A stretch of DNA of 64,000 bases from DASTFY01 sp963829955 (GCA_963829955.1 CAWHKS010000003.1:102441-166440), one strand, 5' to 3'; counted from the stretch's first letter, positions 24,454 through 34,965 are shown. A program made the numbers and translations. Notes: generated by a model not told the origin, from the sequence alone.

Positions 24454-24858
24454 ATGGACAACATGCAACGCGACGTCACCGGGTGGGTCGGCTGGATCGT
24501 CTTCGCCGCCGTGATCATGGTGATGATGGGAGTGTTCAGCATCATCGGCGGTCTCATCGCCATCTTCGACGACAGCTGGGGCGAGGGGGCATTGGGCTCG
24601 TACGCGGAGGAGACGGCCAACCGCTGGGGGTGGACGGCGCTGATCATCGGCGTGCTGGTCCTGTTCGCCGCCTTCGGCATCCTCCAGGGCAAGACCTGGG
24701 CCCGCGTGGTCGCCATCATTCTCGTCGGCCTGGAGGCCATCGCCCACTTCGGGACCGTGCGCGGCTATCCGATCTGGTCGATGATCGTCATCGTCCTCTG
24801 CGTGTTCGTCCTCTATGCGCTGATCGTGCACGGCAGCGAGCTGCGCACCGACACCTGA
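24454..24858 (+). CDS. DUF7144-type four-helix membrane protein
   Basis: 134 residues with four membrane helices: WIVFAAVIMVMMGVFSIIGG, TALIIGVLVLFAAFGILQ, ARVVAIILVGLEAIAHFGT and IWSMIVIVLCVFVLYALIV, ending with VHGSEL. This pattern, including GKTWARV between helices two and three, matches the common DUF7144 family of actinobacterial membrane proteins without known role. A GGAGGGG site precedes ATG 24454. A short hairpin follows its stop. Confidence 0.85.
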   Translation: MDNMQRDVTGWVGWIVFAAVIMVMMGVFSIIGGLIAIFDDSWGEGALGSYAEETANRWGWTALIIGVLVLFAAFGILQGKTWARVVAIILVGLEAIAHFGTVRGYPIWSMIVIVLCVFVLYALIVHGSELRTDT

Positions 24859-24866
24859 GCTGTCAA

Positions 24867-24884
24867 CCGCACCAGTCGGTGCGG
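24867..24884 (+). terminator. Short hairpin after the DUF7144 gene
   Basis: Perfect 7-bp stem CCGCACC / GGTGCGG with a 4-base loop, followed by TGTGTGG. It may end the upstream mRNA or act in the leader of the sigma-factor gene that starts 14 bases later; there is no U tract. Confidence 0.4.
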
Positions 24885-24897
24885 TGTGTGGGGGTCG

Positions 24898-25425
24898 ATG
24901 ATCAGCACATCGGCTGTCACGAGGGAGTCGGCGATCCCGGTGCACTTCGACGATTTCTTTCGCAGTGAGTACCCGCGGCTGGTGCCGATGGTCCACGCTC
25001 TGCTCGGCGACCGGGGCCGAGCAGAGGACGTGGCCCAGGAGGCGTTGGCCACCGCCCAGCAGTCCTGGCCGACCGTCAGCCGCTACGAGCGCCCCGGCGC
25101 TTGGGTACGGCGGGTGGCGCTGAACCGCGCCTCGAACGTCCGCCGCCGCCGAGGTCGTGAGGTCGTGGCGCTCCGGCGCGTCGGCATCGAGCCCGAGACG
25201 GCCGACGCCCCGGCCATGGGCGACGAGCGGCTGTGGCAACTGGTCCGCGAGCTGCCCGAGCAACAGCGGTTCGCGGTCGTCCTGTACTACGTGGAGGACC
25301 GGTCGGTGGTCGAGGTGGCCGAGATCCTGGAGTGCTCCGAGGGCAGCGTGAAGACCCACCTTTCGCGCGCCCGGGCCGCACTGGCACGAGCGCTCGGCGA
25401 CCCAGCAGAGGAGGCGACTTCATGA
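24898..25425 (+). CDS. ECF RNA polymerase sigma factor
   Basis: 175 residues. Region 2 is DDFFRSEYPRLVPMVHALLG then RAEDVAQEALATAQQSW, with RYERPGAWVRRVALNRASN; region 4 is LPEQQRFAVVLYYVEDRSVVEVAEILECSEGSVKTHLSRARAAL split by short linkers. It most resembles SigE-like ECF factors of actinobacteria. The GTG at 24886 is also in frame. The start of the next gene overlaps the stop (ATGA), so the downstream membrane protein is a candidate anti-sigma factor or coregulated target. Confidence 0.92.
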   Translation: MISTSAVTRESAIPVHFDDFFRSEYPRLVPMVHALLGDRGRAEDVAQEALATAQQSWPTVSRYERPGAWVRRVALNRASNVRRRRGREVVALRRVGIEPETADAPAMGDERLWQLVRELPEQQRFAVVLYYVEDRSVVEVAEILECSEGSVKTHLSRARAALARALGDPAEEATS

Positions 25426-26493
25426 ACGATCTCGACCAGCAGCTCCGCGACGCCGGGGCCCGGCTCCGCGCCACCACCCCGACGGCCGAGGCCACTCGAG
25501 AACGCCCTCGAGGGTCTGAGCGTCATCCAGATCGATGGGCACCCTCGCCGCCGGCGCCGGATGGTCACGCTCGCCGCCGTGGCGGTCGCGGCCGCCGCGG
25601 CCGCGGTCGTCGGGGTGGTGGTGCTGAACCGCCCGAGTGACGACCCGGTCGTCGCGGCCGGTACGACCGACGGCCCAGACGTCGAGACCACGACGCCCAG
25701 CACGACACCCACCACTCCCGCGGCCACGACACAGGCCACGACACCCACCACGGTCCCCAGCACACCCCCGGTTGCTGAGACCTGGTCCTCCGCTCCGCTC
25801 CCGACCTTCGGCCTCGTGACGTGCTGCGGGGCGAACGCCACCGGCCCGGCGTCGCCGGAGTTCACACCCACCGGCCAGTCGCTCGCTGACGGGTTCTACT
25901 GGGCCGACGTCTCCTCGTGGTCGCCCGACGATCCCACCCGTCTCGGCATCTCCGTGCGGAGGCGCGTCCCCTGCGCCGACGGCGTGCGCGAGTGCTCCCC
26001 TGACGCCGACGGCACCTACGGCCCCGACGAGGTCGGCCTGTCCGACGACGAGCGCACGCTCGAAGTCCCGCTCGACTCGTCGACGGCCATCGAGTTGTTC
26101 GGCGTCGAACCGGTCCAGGCGTCGTCTGGCACCGACGGCGTGAACCGCCGCAGCGACGGGACGGCTCTGGCCGAGCTCTTGTCGGCCCTCGCCACCAGCT
26201 ACGACGAGCTCATCGCGACGCCCATCGCAGGAGGCACATCTCCTGAGACCGTGGTGAACGACCTACGGACGAACCCGAGGGGCGGGTTCAGCTCGGCCCC
26301 GGTCGACGTGGGAGAGCTGTTCTTCACCCACGCCGACGCGCCGGCCGTCCTACTCCAGAGCGTCGCCTCCCGTGATGACGACAACGTCCTCCAACCGCTG
26401 CCGCGGTCGGGCACCAGCGTCGTCGACCTCGCGGTCCTCGAGGTCCGTGACGGTGCGCTGATCCTCTACTTCTACGCCGGCTTCATCTCGTAG
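25422..26493 (+). CDS. Membrane-anchored partner of the ECF sigma factor, frameshifted
   Basis: The N-terminal frame gives MNDLDQQLRDAGARLRATTP; the correct continuation, in the frame one base over, is ENALEGLSVIQIDGHPRRRR followed by a single membrane helix (MVTLAAVAVAAAAAAVVGVV), a Thr/Pro-rich linker and a 220-residue outside domain with three or four cysteines (LVTCCGANA, VPCADGVRECSPD). One base too many lies near 25495. The short cytoplasmic part, helix and outside domain are the layout of sigma-linked membrane proteins. No zinc-binding anti-sigma motif was found, so anti-sigma activity is unproven. Confidence 0.65.
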
Positions 26494-26513
26494 CGGGCCT
26501 GCTCGCCCCGCGA

Positions 26514-27590
26514 TCAGGACGGGGCGAAGAGCTCGTCGAATCGGACCGGATCGGCGACGTCCAACTGGTCGTACGTGCAGCTCTCCGGTGTGCGGTCGGG
26601 ACGCCACCGGATGAGCTTCACGCCGTGGCGGAACCGCCCGCTCTGGAGCTGCCCGAACGTCACCTCGGCCACCCGCTCCACCCGGATCGGCACCCACGAG
26701 AGGTCCTTGCCGGCGTTCCACCGGCTCCCCCCGCCCGGCATGCGGCCCTCCTCGTGGGCCATGACCTCGGCCCACCGCTGCCACGGATGGCCCTCGGTGG
26801 CGTCCTCTGTCAACGGCTGCAGCTCGGCCAGCAGCTCAGGTCGCCGCTTGGCGGTGAATCCGGCCGCCACCCCCACGTGATGGAGGGTGCCCTCGTCGTC
26901 GTAGAGGCCGAGGAGCAGCGAGCCGACGCCGTTCCCGTCCTTGTGGATGCGGTAGCCGGCCACCGCGCAGTCGGCGGTGCGCGCGTGCTTCACCTTGATC
27001 ATGGTGCGCTTGTCGGGCGTGTACGGCCCGTCGAGCCGCTTGGCCACGATGCCGTCCAATCCCGCGCCTTCGAACCGATGGAACCAGGCCCGAGCAACCT
27101 CGGGGTCGTCCGACGCCGGCGTCAGGTAGAGCGGCGGCGACGGATCAGGGAGCACCGACTGGAGCACCTCGCGGCGCTCCGACAGCGGTTCCTCGGTGAG
27201 CTCGCGATCACCGACCGCGAGCGCGTCGAAGAAGACGATCGCGGCCGGGGTCTCGGCGGCCAGGCGGCGCACGCGTGACTCGGCCGGGTGGATGCGCTGG
27301 AGCAGCGCGTCGAAGTCGAGACCTTCGTCGGCCGCCGACGGGATGACGATCTCACCGTCCAGCACGCAACGCTCGGGCAGCTGCTCCCGCAACGGGTCCA
27401 GCAGCTCGGGGAAGTAGCGGGTGAGCGGACGCTCGTTGCGGCTCCCGAGCTCGACGTCGTCGCCGTCGCGGAACACGACGCACCGGAAACCGTCCCACTT
27501 GGGTTCGTACAACCAGCCGTCGCCTTCTGGCAGATCGTTGGTCAGCTTGGCCAGCATGGGCCGCAGCGGTGGCTGGAGGGGAAGGGGCAC
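26514..27590 (-). CDS. ligC: ATP-dependent DNA ligase, LigC type
   Basis: 358 residues from GTG 27590, the length of mycobacterial LigC. The adenylation motif is EPKWDGFRCVVF with catalytic Lys31; further nucleotidyltransferase motifs are ELGSRNERPLTRYFPELL, LDGEIVIP, GLDGIVAKRLDGPY and MIKVKHARTADCAVAGYR. The C-terminal OB domain includes LLLGLYDDEGTLHHVG. LigC acts in non-essential repair, including base-excision repair. The longer frame on this strand (to 28997) is a GC-driven shadow of the SIMPL genes. Confidence 0.94.
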   Translation of the reverse strand: MPLPLQPPLRPMLAKLTNDLPEGDGWLYEPKWDGFRCVVFRDGDDVELGSRNERPLTRYFPELLDPLREQLPERCVLDGEIVIPSAADEGLDFDALLQRIHPAESRVRRLAAETPAAIVFFDALAVGDRELTEEPLSERREVLQSVLPDPSPPLYLTPASDDPEVARAWFHRFEGAGLDGIVAKRLDGPYTPDKRTMIKVKHARTADCAVAGYRIHKDGNGVGSLLLGLYDDEGTLHHVGVAAGFTAKRRPELLAELQPLTEDATEGHPWQRWAEVMAHEEGRMPGGGSRWNAGKDLSWVPIRVERVAEVTFGQLQSGRFRHGVKLIRWRPDRTPESCTYDQLDVADPVRFDELFAPS

Positions 27591-27665
27591 GGCACCAGAC
27601 TGCCAGCCCGGGAACCGACCGGCCCCGACCGCCGTCCAACGACCGACGATCCAGGAGGAATGCAG

Positions 27666-28463
27666 ATGCAAGCACGATGGCTGTGGGCGGTTGGCGCCGC
27701 GGTGGTGGGCGGTGTGGTGGCGGTCGGCGTGGTGGCCGCCGTCGACGACGGCCCGAAGCCGGCCGACGCCCAGGAGACGACCACGACCGCGAACGGAGGG
27801 GCCGGCGGTGGTGGCGGGGGGGCGACGAGCAGCTCCGACACCCTCCGCACGGTGACCGTCACCGCGGACGGTACGGCGTCTGGCACCCCTGACACCGCCA
27901 TCGTGCAGCTCGGCGTGCGCACGCGGGCCGAGTCCGCCAACGAGGCGCTCGACCTGGCCAACCAGAAGGCCACCGACCTTCTCGCCGCCCTCGACTTCGG
28001 CGGGGTGGAGAAGGAGGACATCACGACGACGAACGTGTTCGTCTACCCGCAGTACGGCAACGACGGCCGCCAGATCACGGGCTACGAGGCGGGCAACACG
28101 GTGAGCGTGAAGATCCGCGACATCGAGAACGCCGGCACGATCATCGACGCCACGGCCGGGGTGGTCGGCGACGAGATCGTGCTCGAGGGCGTGTCCTTCA
28201 CCATCGACGACACCGGCACCCTGCGGGAAGCGGCCCGGGAGGACGCGCTGACCAACGCCAAGACGCAGGCCGAGCAGCTGGCCTCGGCCAGTGGGCTGTC
28301 GCTCGGTGACATCGTGTCGATCGTCGAGGGCAGCGTGCCCGACATCCCGGTCTTCCGGACCGAGGCGGCGGCCGCTGATGCCGCCGGGGGCAGCGTGCCG
28401 CTCGAGCCCGGCCAGCAGGAGCTCAACCTGGCCGTGACCGTCGTCTACGAGCTCGCCTCCTGA
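27666..28463 (+). CDS. SIMPL-domain (DUF541) secreted protein
   Basis: 265 residues from ATG 27666; an AGGAGG lies seven bases upstream, whereas ATG 27660 is too close to it. An N-terminal hydrophobic anchor (LWAVGAAVVGGVVAVGVVAA) and a Gly-rich linker precede the SIMPL domain: RTVTVTADGTASGTPDTAIV, VYPQYGNDGRQITGYEAGNT and a C-terminal QELNLAVTVVYEL. The family is periplasmic or exported with unclear function. A shorter, anchor-less paralogue follows 24 bases downstream. Confidence 0.9.
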   Translation: MQARWLWAVGAAVVGGVVAVGVVAAVDDGPKPADAQETTTTANGGAGGGGGGATSSSDTLRTVTVTADGTASGTPDTAIVQLGVRTRAESANEALDLANQKATDLLAALDFGGVEKEDITTTNVFVYPQYGNDGRQITGYEAGNTVSVKIRDIENAGTIIDATAGVVGDEIVLEGVSFTIDDTGTLREAAREDALTNAKTQAEQLASASGLSLGDIVSIVEGSVPDIPVFRTEAAAADAAGGSVPLEPGQQELNLAVTVVYELAS

Positions 28464-28487
28464 ACTCGGCCCGATAGGTTCCGGCCG

Positions 28488-29114
28488 ATGGGCAAGCAGC
28501 GCCGCTCCGTGACCGTCTCCGCCGCCGGGAAGGCGGCGGCCGTCCCCGACGAGCTCACCGTGTCGCTCGGGGTGATGGTCCGGGCGGCGACGGCCCGGGA
28601 GGCGCTCTCCCAGGCCAACGAGCGGACCCGGGCCGCCATCGCCGCGTTCAAGGAGGGCGGGGTGGAGGACCGGGACCTGGCGACCGCGGAGCTCAGCATC
28701 TGGCCGGACTACGGCGAGAGCCGGAGGGTCGAGGGCTACCAGGCCCGCAACACGCTGTCGGTGCGCCTGCGCGACATCGCCCAGGCCGGAGGGCTGCTCG
28801 ACACCGTGGCCGGCATCGTGGGCGACGACGTCGTGATCCAAGGGTTGGACTTCGCCGTGTCCGAACCCGAACCGGTGCTCACGCGAGCGCGTGCGAGCGC
28901 GATGGCCGCGGCCAGGGTCAAGGCCGAGGAGCTGGCCGCGGCCGCCGGAGCCCGCGTCGGCAAGGTGCTGACGATCGACGAGCGCAGCGAGGCGCACGCC
29001 CCTGTGTACGCGAAGTCGGCCCGCATGACCATGGCCGCCGACTCGGCACCGATCGAGGCCGGTGAACGTGAGCTCGAGGTGAGCGTCACCGTGAGCTACC
29101 TCCTCACCACCTGA
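28488..29114 (+). CDS. SIMPL-domain (DUF541) protein without signal anchor
   Basis: 208 residues: RRSVTVSAAGKAAAVPDELT, LSIWPDYGESRRVEGYQARN, DVVIQGLDFAVSEPEPVLTR and ELEVSVTVSYLL. It is clearly paralogous to the gene before it but lacks the membrane anchor, so it should stay in the cytoplasm. ATG 28488 is preceded at seven bases by TAGGTT, a -10 element, so it may have its own leaderless promoter. Function unknown. Confidence 0.87.
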   Translation: MGKQRRSVTVSAAGKAAAVPDELTVSLGVMVRAATAREALSQANERTRAAIAAFKEGGVEDRDLATAELSIWPDYGESRRVEGYQARNTLSVRLRDIAQAGGLLDTVAGIVGDDVVIQGLDFAVSEPEPVLTRARASAMAAARVKAEELAAAAGARVGKVLTIDERSEAHAPVYAKSARMTMAADSAPIEAGERELEVSVTVSYLLTT

Positions 29115-29136
29115 CGCGTCCGCACCACGCCCCTCG

Positions 29137-29160
29137 CCGCGGTCCGTCGCCGGGCCGCGG
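29137..29160 (+). terminator. GC-rich hairpin after SIMPL genes
   Basis: A 9-bp stem CCGCGGTCC / GGGCCGCGG (one G-U) with a 6-base loop lies between the second SIMPL gene and the carboxylase gene. No U tract follows, so it is only a probable terminator. Confidence 0.45.
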
Positions 29161-29204
29161 CGTCACCTGACCGGTGCATCCCGGGCGAAGTAGCGTCGTC
29201 CGCC

Positions 29205-30754
<1,550 letters not shown>

Positions 30755-30758
<4 letters not shown>

Positions 30759-31012
30759 CGGCGACGACTGGCGGCTGGGGACCGCCCGACGGATCGACGC
30801 TTCGCGTGCCGCCCGCGCTGGCTGTCGGGCGTGAGGCGATCGGCCGGCCGAGCGAGTTGGAGGCCGCAGTGATCGCCGCCGCCGTGGAGGCGCTGTGGCC
30901 GCGGCCCGTGGTGGTGGTCCCGACCGTGCCGGAGCGTCACGACACGTGGCGCTTCAGCGGCCGCTGGTGGGCCGGGCCGTCCACCGCCCGCCGCCCTCGA
31001 CCCTGGCGCTGA
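30755..31012 (+). CDS. Acyl-CoA carboxylase epsilon-like small subunit
   Basis: 85 residues beginning at a GTG that overlaps the carboxylase stop (4 bases). The middle, RPSELEAAVIAAAVEALWPR, and the aromatic/basic tail FSGRWWAGPSTARRPRPWR resemble AccE/PccE epsilon subunits of actinobacteria, which are short, weakly conserved and bind the beta hexamer. Position directly after the beta subunit is the best evidence; the family assignment is moderately sure. Confidence 0.65.
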
Positions 31013-31082
31013 CCCGGATAGTGCAGGGGGCCCGGATCTGGGCGGGAGGCAACGCATCGCCCGGCCGCTACCGTCCCGCGTC

Positions 31083-32093
31083 GTGGACCTCAGCACCGTC
31101 GCCGACGACTTCGCCGTCCTGCACGAGGGCGAGCACGTCCATCGCCACGACGGTCTGCAACCGGAGACCGACTACGAGCTCGAAGGCGTGGCGGTCCGCA
31201 CGCTGCCGCGCCCCGGTGGCGAGCTGCTCTGCGTCTTCGCCACGGTGAACGACGTTCACTTCGGTGAGATCGAAGCCGGGCGGATCGACGACAGCCCGCT
31301 CGGACCCATCCAGCGCGTCGAGCCGGGAGAGCCGCCGTACCCGGAGACGATGAACCACGGCGCGGTCGGGGAGATCGCGGCGCTGGAGCCGGCCGCGGTC
31401 GTCGCCAAGGGCGATCTGACCATGGACGGCATGGACGAGGAGTTCGCGGCGTTCGAGGCCTGCTACCGCGGCGCCTTCGGGGACCGCCTCCACGTCGTGA
31501 GGGGCAACCACGACGCCTACCGCGGGCAGGACTCGTACGCCGGCGACGAGGTCGTCGACCTGCCCGGGGTCCGGCTGGCCCTGCTGGACACGGTCATCCC
31601 GACGGTGACGACCGGCCGGGTCGGTCCGGAACAGCTGGCCTGGCTCGACACCGTGGCCAGCGAGGCGGACCGGCCCGTCATCGTCATGGGACACCACCAA
31701 ACCTGGGTCGGGGGCGCCTCGGGGACGAGGCCGCCGGACTACTTCGGGATCAACCCCGACGATTCGGACGCCCTGGCGGACGTCGTGGCCCGGCAGCCGC
31801 GCATCGTCGCGTACGCGGCGGGCCACACCCACCGCAACCGGGTCCGCCACCTCGACCGCACCGGCGTCGTGCCCTTCATCGAGGTGGCCTGCGTGAAGGA
31901 CTTCCCCGGGTCGTGGGCCGAGTACCGCGTGTACGAGGGTGGCATCACGCAGATCCATCACCGCATCTCCACGCCCGCGGCCCTGGCCTGGAGTGAGCGG
32001 TGCCGGCACCTGTACCAGGATTTCGGCGTCGACTACGAGACGTACGCCCTCGGCCGGCTGGAGGACAGGTGTTTCACCATCTCGACCCGCTGA
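31083..32093 (+). CDS. Calcineurin-like metallophosphoesterase
   Basis: 336 residues. Metal-binding motifs are in order: ATVNDVHFGE (D-x-H), VVAKGDLTMDGMDEE (GDxx), VVRGNHDAY (GNHD), VIVMGHHQTW (H) and YAAGHTHRNRVRH (GHxH). It is probably cytoplasmic, with no signal peptide; substrate may be a cyclic nucleotide or phosphoester. TACCGT (31069-31074) lies eight bases before GTG 31083, suggesting a leaderless start. Its last 25 bases overlap the next gene. Confidence 0.9.
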   Translation: MDLSTVADDFAVLHEGEHVHRHDGLQPETDYELEGVAVRTLPRPGGELLCVFATVNDVHFGEIEAGRIDDSPLGPIQRVEPGEPPYPETMNHGAVGEIAALEPAAVVAKGDLTMDGMDEEFAAFEACYRGAFGDRLHVVRGNHDAYRGQDSYAGDEVVDLPGVRLALLDTVIPTVTTGRVGPEQLAWLDTVASEADRPVIVMGHHQTWVGGASGTRPPDYFGINPDDSDALADVVARQPRIVAYAAGHTHRNRVRHLDRTGVVPFIEVACVKDFPGSWAEYRVYEGGITQIHHRISTPAALAWSERCRHLYQDFGVDYETYALGRLEDRCFTISTR

Positions 32094-32683
32094 CCGTGCG
32101 GGCGGCGTTCCCGGACGCCGCCGAGGTGTTCCTGGCCACGGTGTCAGAGGTGCAGCTCGACCAGTGGGACCGGCCCGGGCTGGGCGAATGGACCGTGCGC
32201 GAGCTGACGGGGCACGCGCTGCGCGCCTTCGGGACGCTGCAGCGGCTGTGCGACACCACCGGGGAGAACCCCGTCGTCGACAGCGCGCCGGGCTTCTACC
32301 GCGCGGTGTCGGCGGTGCCCGGCGTGCATGTCGGGGTGGCCGAGCGGGGCCGGGAAGCCGGAGCGCGGTTGGTGGACCCGGTGGCCACGGCGCGGATGAC
32401 AGCGGAGCAGGCGATCGCCCGCCTCGCAGCCACACCCGACGAGCACGTGGGGGAGACGTTCGTCGGTCCGATGCGCCTGGCCGACTACCTGCCCACCCGC
32501 GTGGTCGAGCTGGGGCTTCACACGCTCGATCTGCAGACGGCCACGGACCAGCCGCTGGCGCTGCCGGCCTCGGCCACGAACGTCATGCTCGGCGTGCTGG
32601 CCGAGCTGGCGGATCTGCCCGTGCTGCTCCTGGCCATGACCGGCCGCCGGGCCCTGCCCGCCGGCTTCAACGTCGTCGCGTGA
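32069..32683 (+). CDS. Maleylpyruvate isomerase-type mycothiol-dependent protein
   Basis: 204 residues from GTG 32069, which has a GGAGG site about five bases upstream inside the preceding gene. The DinB-like four-helix fold with metal ligands is suggested by GEWTVRELTGHALRAFGTLQ (helix 2 histidine) and RVVELGLHTLDLQTATDQ (second histidine). Such proteins use mycothiol as cofactor in actinobacteria; mshA at 40216 supports that this cell makes mycothiol. The reaction catalysed here is unknown. The stop lies inside the first copy of a 98-base tandem repeat. Confidence 0.82.
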   Translation: MFHHLDPLTVRAAFPDAAEVFLATVSEVQLDQWDRPGLGEWTVRELTGHALRAFGTLQRLCDTTGENPVVDSAPGFYRAVSAVPGVHVGVAERGREAGARLVDPVATARMTAEQAIARLAATPDEHVGETFVGPMRLADYLPTRVVELGLHTLDLQTATDQPLALPASATNVMLGVLAELADLPVLLLAMTGRRALPAGFNVVA

Positions 32684-32906
32684 GCGAGCGGAGCGAGCGA
32701 GGGCGGGCCAGCCGGGCGAGCGGTAGCGAGCCGGCTGGTGATGGGGTCCGGGGGCGCAGCCCCCGGGAGGCACTCGCGTGAGCGAGCGGAGCGAGCGAGG
32801 GCGGGCCAGCCGGGCGAGCGGTAGCGAGCCGGCTGGTGATGGGGTCCGGGGGCGCAGCCCCCGGGAGGCACTCGCGTGAGCGAGCGGAGCGAGCGAGGGC
32901 GGGCCA
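32680..32906 (+). repeat. 98-bp tandem repeat, two full copies and a partial third
   Basis: Copies start at 32680, 32778 and 32876 (period 98 bases). Each begins GTGAGCGAGCGGAGCGAGCG and contains two hairpins: CCAGCCGG/CCGGCTGG with a 14-base loop, and TCCGGGGGC-GCA-GCCCCCGGGA. Copies one and two appear identical; the third stops after about 31 bases. The layout is that of a REP-like palindromic element. The first copy provides the stop of the isomerase-type gene and the third provides the GTG start of the aminotransferase. Confidence 0.9.
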
Positions 32907-34030
32907 TCCCGCCGTTTCACGCCATGGAGATGGCCGGGCTGGCCACCGAGCGCGAGGCGACCGGGGCCTCCGTCATCCACCTGGAGGTGGGCCAGCCCTC
33001 CGCGCCCGCCCCTGTCGCCGTCCGGGAAGCCGCAAAGCTCGCGCTCGACCGGGACACCATCGGCTACACCAACGCGCCCGGTCTGCTCTCGCTGCGCGAG
33101 GCGATCGCCGGCCATTACCTCGACTGGTACGGGGTCGACGTCGACCCCGCGCACATCGTCGTGACGGCCGGTGCGTCGGCCGGCTTCACGCTGGCCTTCC
33201 TGGCCTGCTTCGAACCGGGCCAGCGGGTGGGCGTGGTCGAACCCGGCTACCCCTGCTATCGCAACACGCTGCGGGCGCTCGGTGTCGAGCCCGTCGCCAT
33301 CCCCGTCGGTCCCGACACCCGGTGGGCGCCGACCCCCGACGTGGTCGAGGCCGCGGGTCCGCTCGACGGCCTCGTGGTGGCCAGCCCGTCCAATCCCACG
33401 GGGACCGTCCTGCCAACCGAGCGCCTCGCCGCCCTCGTCGACTGGTGCCGGTCGCACGGCGTGCAGCTCGTGTCCGACGAGATCTACCACGGCATCGCCT
33501 ACGGGCAGCGGGCGGAGACCGCGCTGGCGCTCGATCGCGGCGCCGTGGTCGTGAGCAGCTTCTCCAAGTACTTCTGCATGACCGGATGGCGGCTGGGCTG
33601 GATCACCGCGCCGCCCTCCCTGATGGCCGCGGTGGAGCGCTTCCAACAGAACCTCTACATCTGCGCGCCGACGCTGTCCCAACTTGCCGCGGTGGCCGCC
33701 TTCGGCTGCGGCGAGGAGCTCGACGGCCACGTAACCCGCTACGCCGCGAACCGGGGAGTCCTCCTGGACGGTCTGGCCGCCGCCGGCCTCATCGACCGCG
33801 CTGCGGCCGACGGCGCCTTCTACGTCTACGCCGACGTGTCGCAGCTGGCCACTGACTCGCTAGAGCTCTGCCGCCGGTGGCTGGACGAGGCGGGCGTGGC
33901 CACCACACCCGGCATCGACTTCGACCTCGTGCGCGGCCATCACTTCGTGCGCTTCTCGTACTCCGGCCGCGGCGACGACATCGCCGAGGGCTGCCGCCGG
34001 CTGGCGGAGTGGGTGGCTACCGCGCGCTGA
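32876..34030 (+). CDS. PLP-dependent aminotransferase, class I/II
   Basis: 384 residues. Fold-type I features: LEVGQPSAPAPVAVREAAKL, IGYTNAPGLLSLREAIAGHY, VTAGASAGFTLAFL, VVASPSNPTGTVLP (Asn), LVSDEIYHGIAYG (Asp/Tyr) and the Schiff-base Lys in VVSSFSKYFCMTGWRLGW, followed by HFVRFSYSG (Arg). It should move amino groups between an amino acid and a 2-oxo acid; specificity unknown. The start GTG 32876 lies in the third repeat copy, so the first nine residues (VSERSERGR) are repeat-encoded; RAIPPFHAMEM is the normal family N-terminus. Confidence 0.92.
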   Translation: MSERSERGRAIPPFHAMEMAGLATEREATGASVIHLEVGQPSAPAPVAVREAAKLALDRDTIGYTNAPGLLSLREAIAGHYLDWYGVDVDPAHIVVTAGASAGFTLAFLACFEPGQRVGVVEPGYPCYRNTLRALGVEPVAIPVGPDTRWAPTPDVVEAAGPLDGLVVASPSNPTGTVLPTERLAALVDWCRSHGVQLVSDEIYHGIAYGQRAETALALDRGAVVVSSFSKYFCMTGWRLGWITAPPSLMAAVERFQQNLYICAPTLSQLAAVAAFGCGEELDGHVTRYAANRGVLLDGLAAAGLIDRAAADGAFYVYADVSQLATDSLELCRRWLDEAGVATTPGIDFDLVRGHHFVRFSYSGRGDDIAEGCRRLAEWVATAR

Positions 34031-34911
34031 AGAAGTCGAGGATGAGGTCGGTGGCGTCGATCGTCCGGGTCGTGGACCCGAACGCGGGAAGGTCGACCAG
34101 CCCGTCCGGCCAGGTGTGCCCACCGCCCTCGACCGTGTAGAAGGTGACCGACAGGCCGGCCCGGCACCCGGTGGAGGTGCGGATCTGGATGTCCGTCCCG
34201 ACGCGAGTCACCAGCGGCGTCGGTCCGCATCCGTTGCGGCCGGCCCAGGATGTCACGGAGTCCCGACCGACGGCGTAGGCGACGATCGGGTCCTGCGTCC
34301 CGTGGAAGGCGATCACCGGCATCGAGCGGCCATTGGCGCAGGCCCCGAACAGGCCGCCGACGCCGGCCACCGCCCGCAGCCGGAGCTCGGGCACGCAGGC
34401 CAGCGCGGTGCTCATGAAGCCACCCATCGACAAACCAGCGCTGAAACGCTCGGACGGGCTGACGCACAGGATCGAGCTCAGGTAGCGGACCAGCTCGACG
34501 ATGTACTGGTGGTCGGCCGAGGGCGCCGTGACGTCCATGGATCCGCCGATGCCGTTCGGCGTGGCAACGATGAACCCCCGCGTCTTGGCCCGCTGGTCGA
34601 GCTGTGTGTAGACGGCCTGCTGGATCGGAGTCTGACCCGAGGCCGTGGAAGTTCAGGACGAGAGGCGTCGGGACGGCGGAGTTGTAGCCGTCGGGGATGG
34701 TCAGCAGGTACTGGCGGGTCACGCCGCCGGAGGTCAGCTGCCGCTGCTGGGTCAGCACGGGCGCGGCCGCCCGGCCGCAGCCGTTCGCGGTGGCGCCGGG
34801 CGGGGGCGCTGTCGGCGCGCACGCGGTGACGCCGGCCACCGAGACCAGGGCGATCGTTGCGATTGCAACAGCTCGTGCCGTTGCAACAGCTCGTGCCGTC
34901 CCGCCCCTCAT
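34017..34911 (-). CDS. Lipoprotein polyhydroxybutyrate-depolymerase-like esterase, frameshifted
   Basis: Reconstructed product about 298 residues. The signal peptide from ATG 34911 ends at a lipobox (VAGVTAC), so the protein is a surface lipoprotein. The alpha/beta hydrolase core has the oxyanion segment LVLNFHGLGS, nucleophile Ser in FSAGLSMGGFM, Asp in FHGTQDPIV and His in GGGHTWPDG, all typical of LpqC/PHB depolymerase esterases. Near 34636 one base is missing between HGLGS and QTPIQQAVYTQLDQ. The last 14 bases overlap the aminotransferase stop. Natural substrate is unknown (polyester or acyl ester). Confidence 0.85.
34863..34898 (-). repeat. Two exact 18-bp copies in a signal peptide
   Basis: TTGCAACAGCTCGTGCCG occurs twice in tandem (34863-34880 and 34881-34898). 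Read on the minus strand it duplicates six residues (ARAVAT) in the basic/first hydrophobic part of the lipoprotein signal peptide. It is an in-frame duplication and should be tolerated. Confidence 0.85.
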
Positions 34912-34965
34912 CGCGCCGACGCTATCGGGGCCTTTGATCGCTTCGCCGCCGTAGGCTGCGCCGCC

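Noticed and set aside
26514..28997. Long minus-strand frame of 827 codons over the SIMPL genes
   Set aside because: Only the first 358 codons (LigC) are protein-like. The rest is Arg/Gly/His-rich shadow coding opposite clearly real plus-strand genes with good ribosome sites.
32680..32906. Direct repeats as a CRISPR array
   Set aside because: Units are tandem without spacers, 98 bases long, with internal hairpins, and no cas gene is near.
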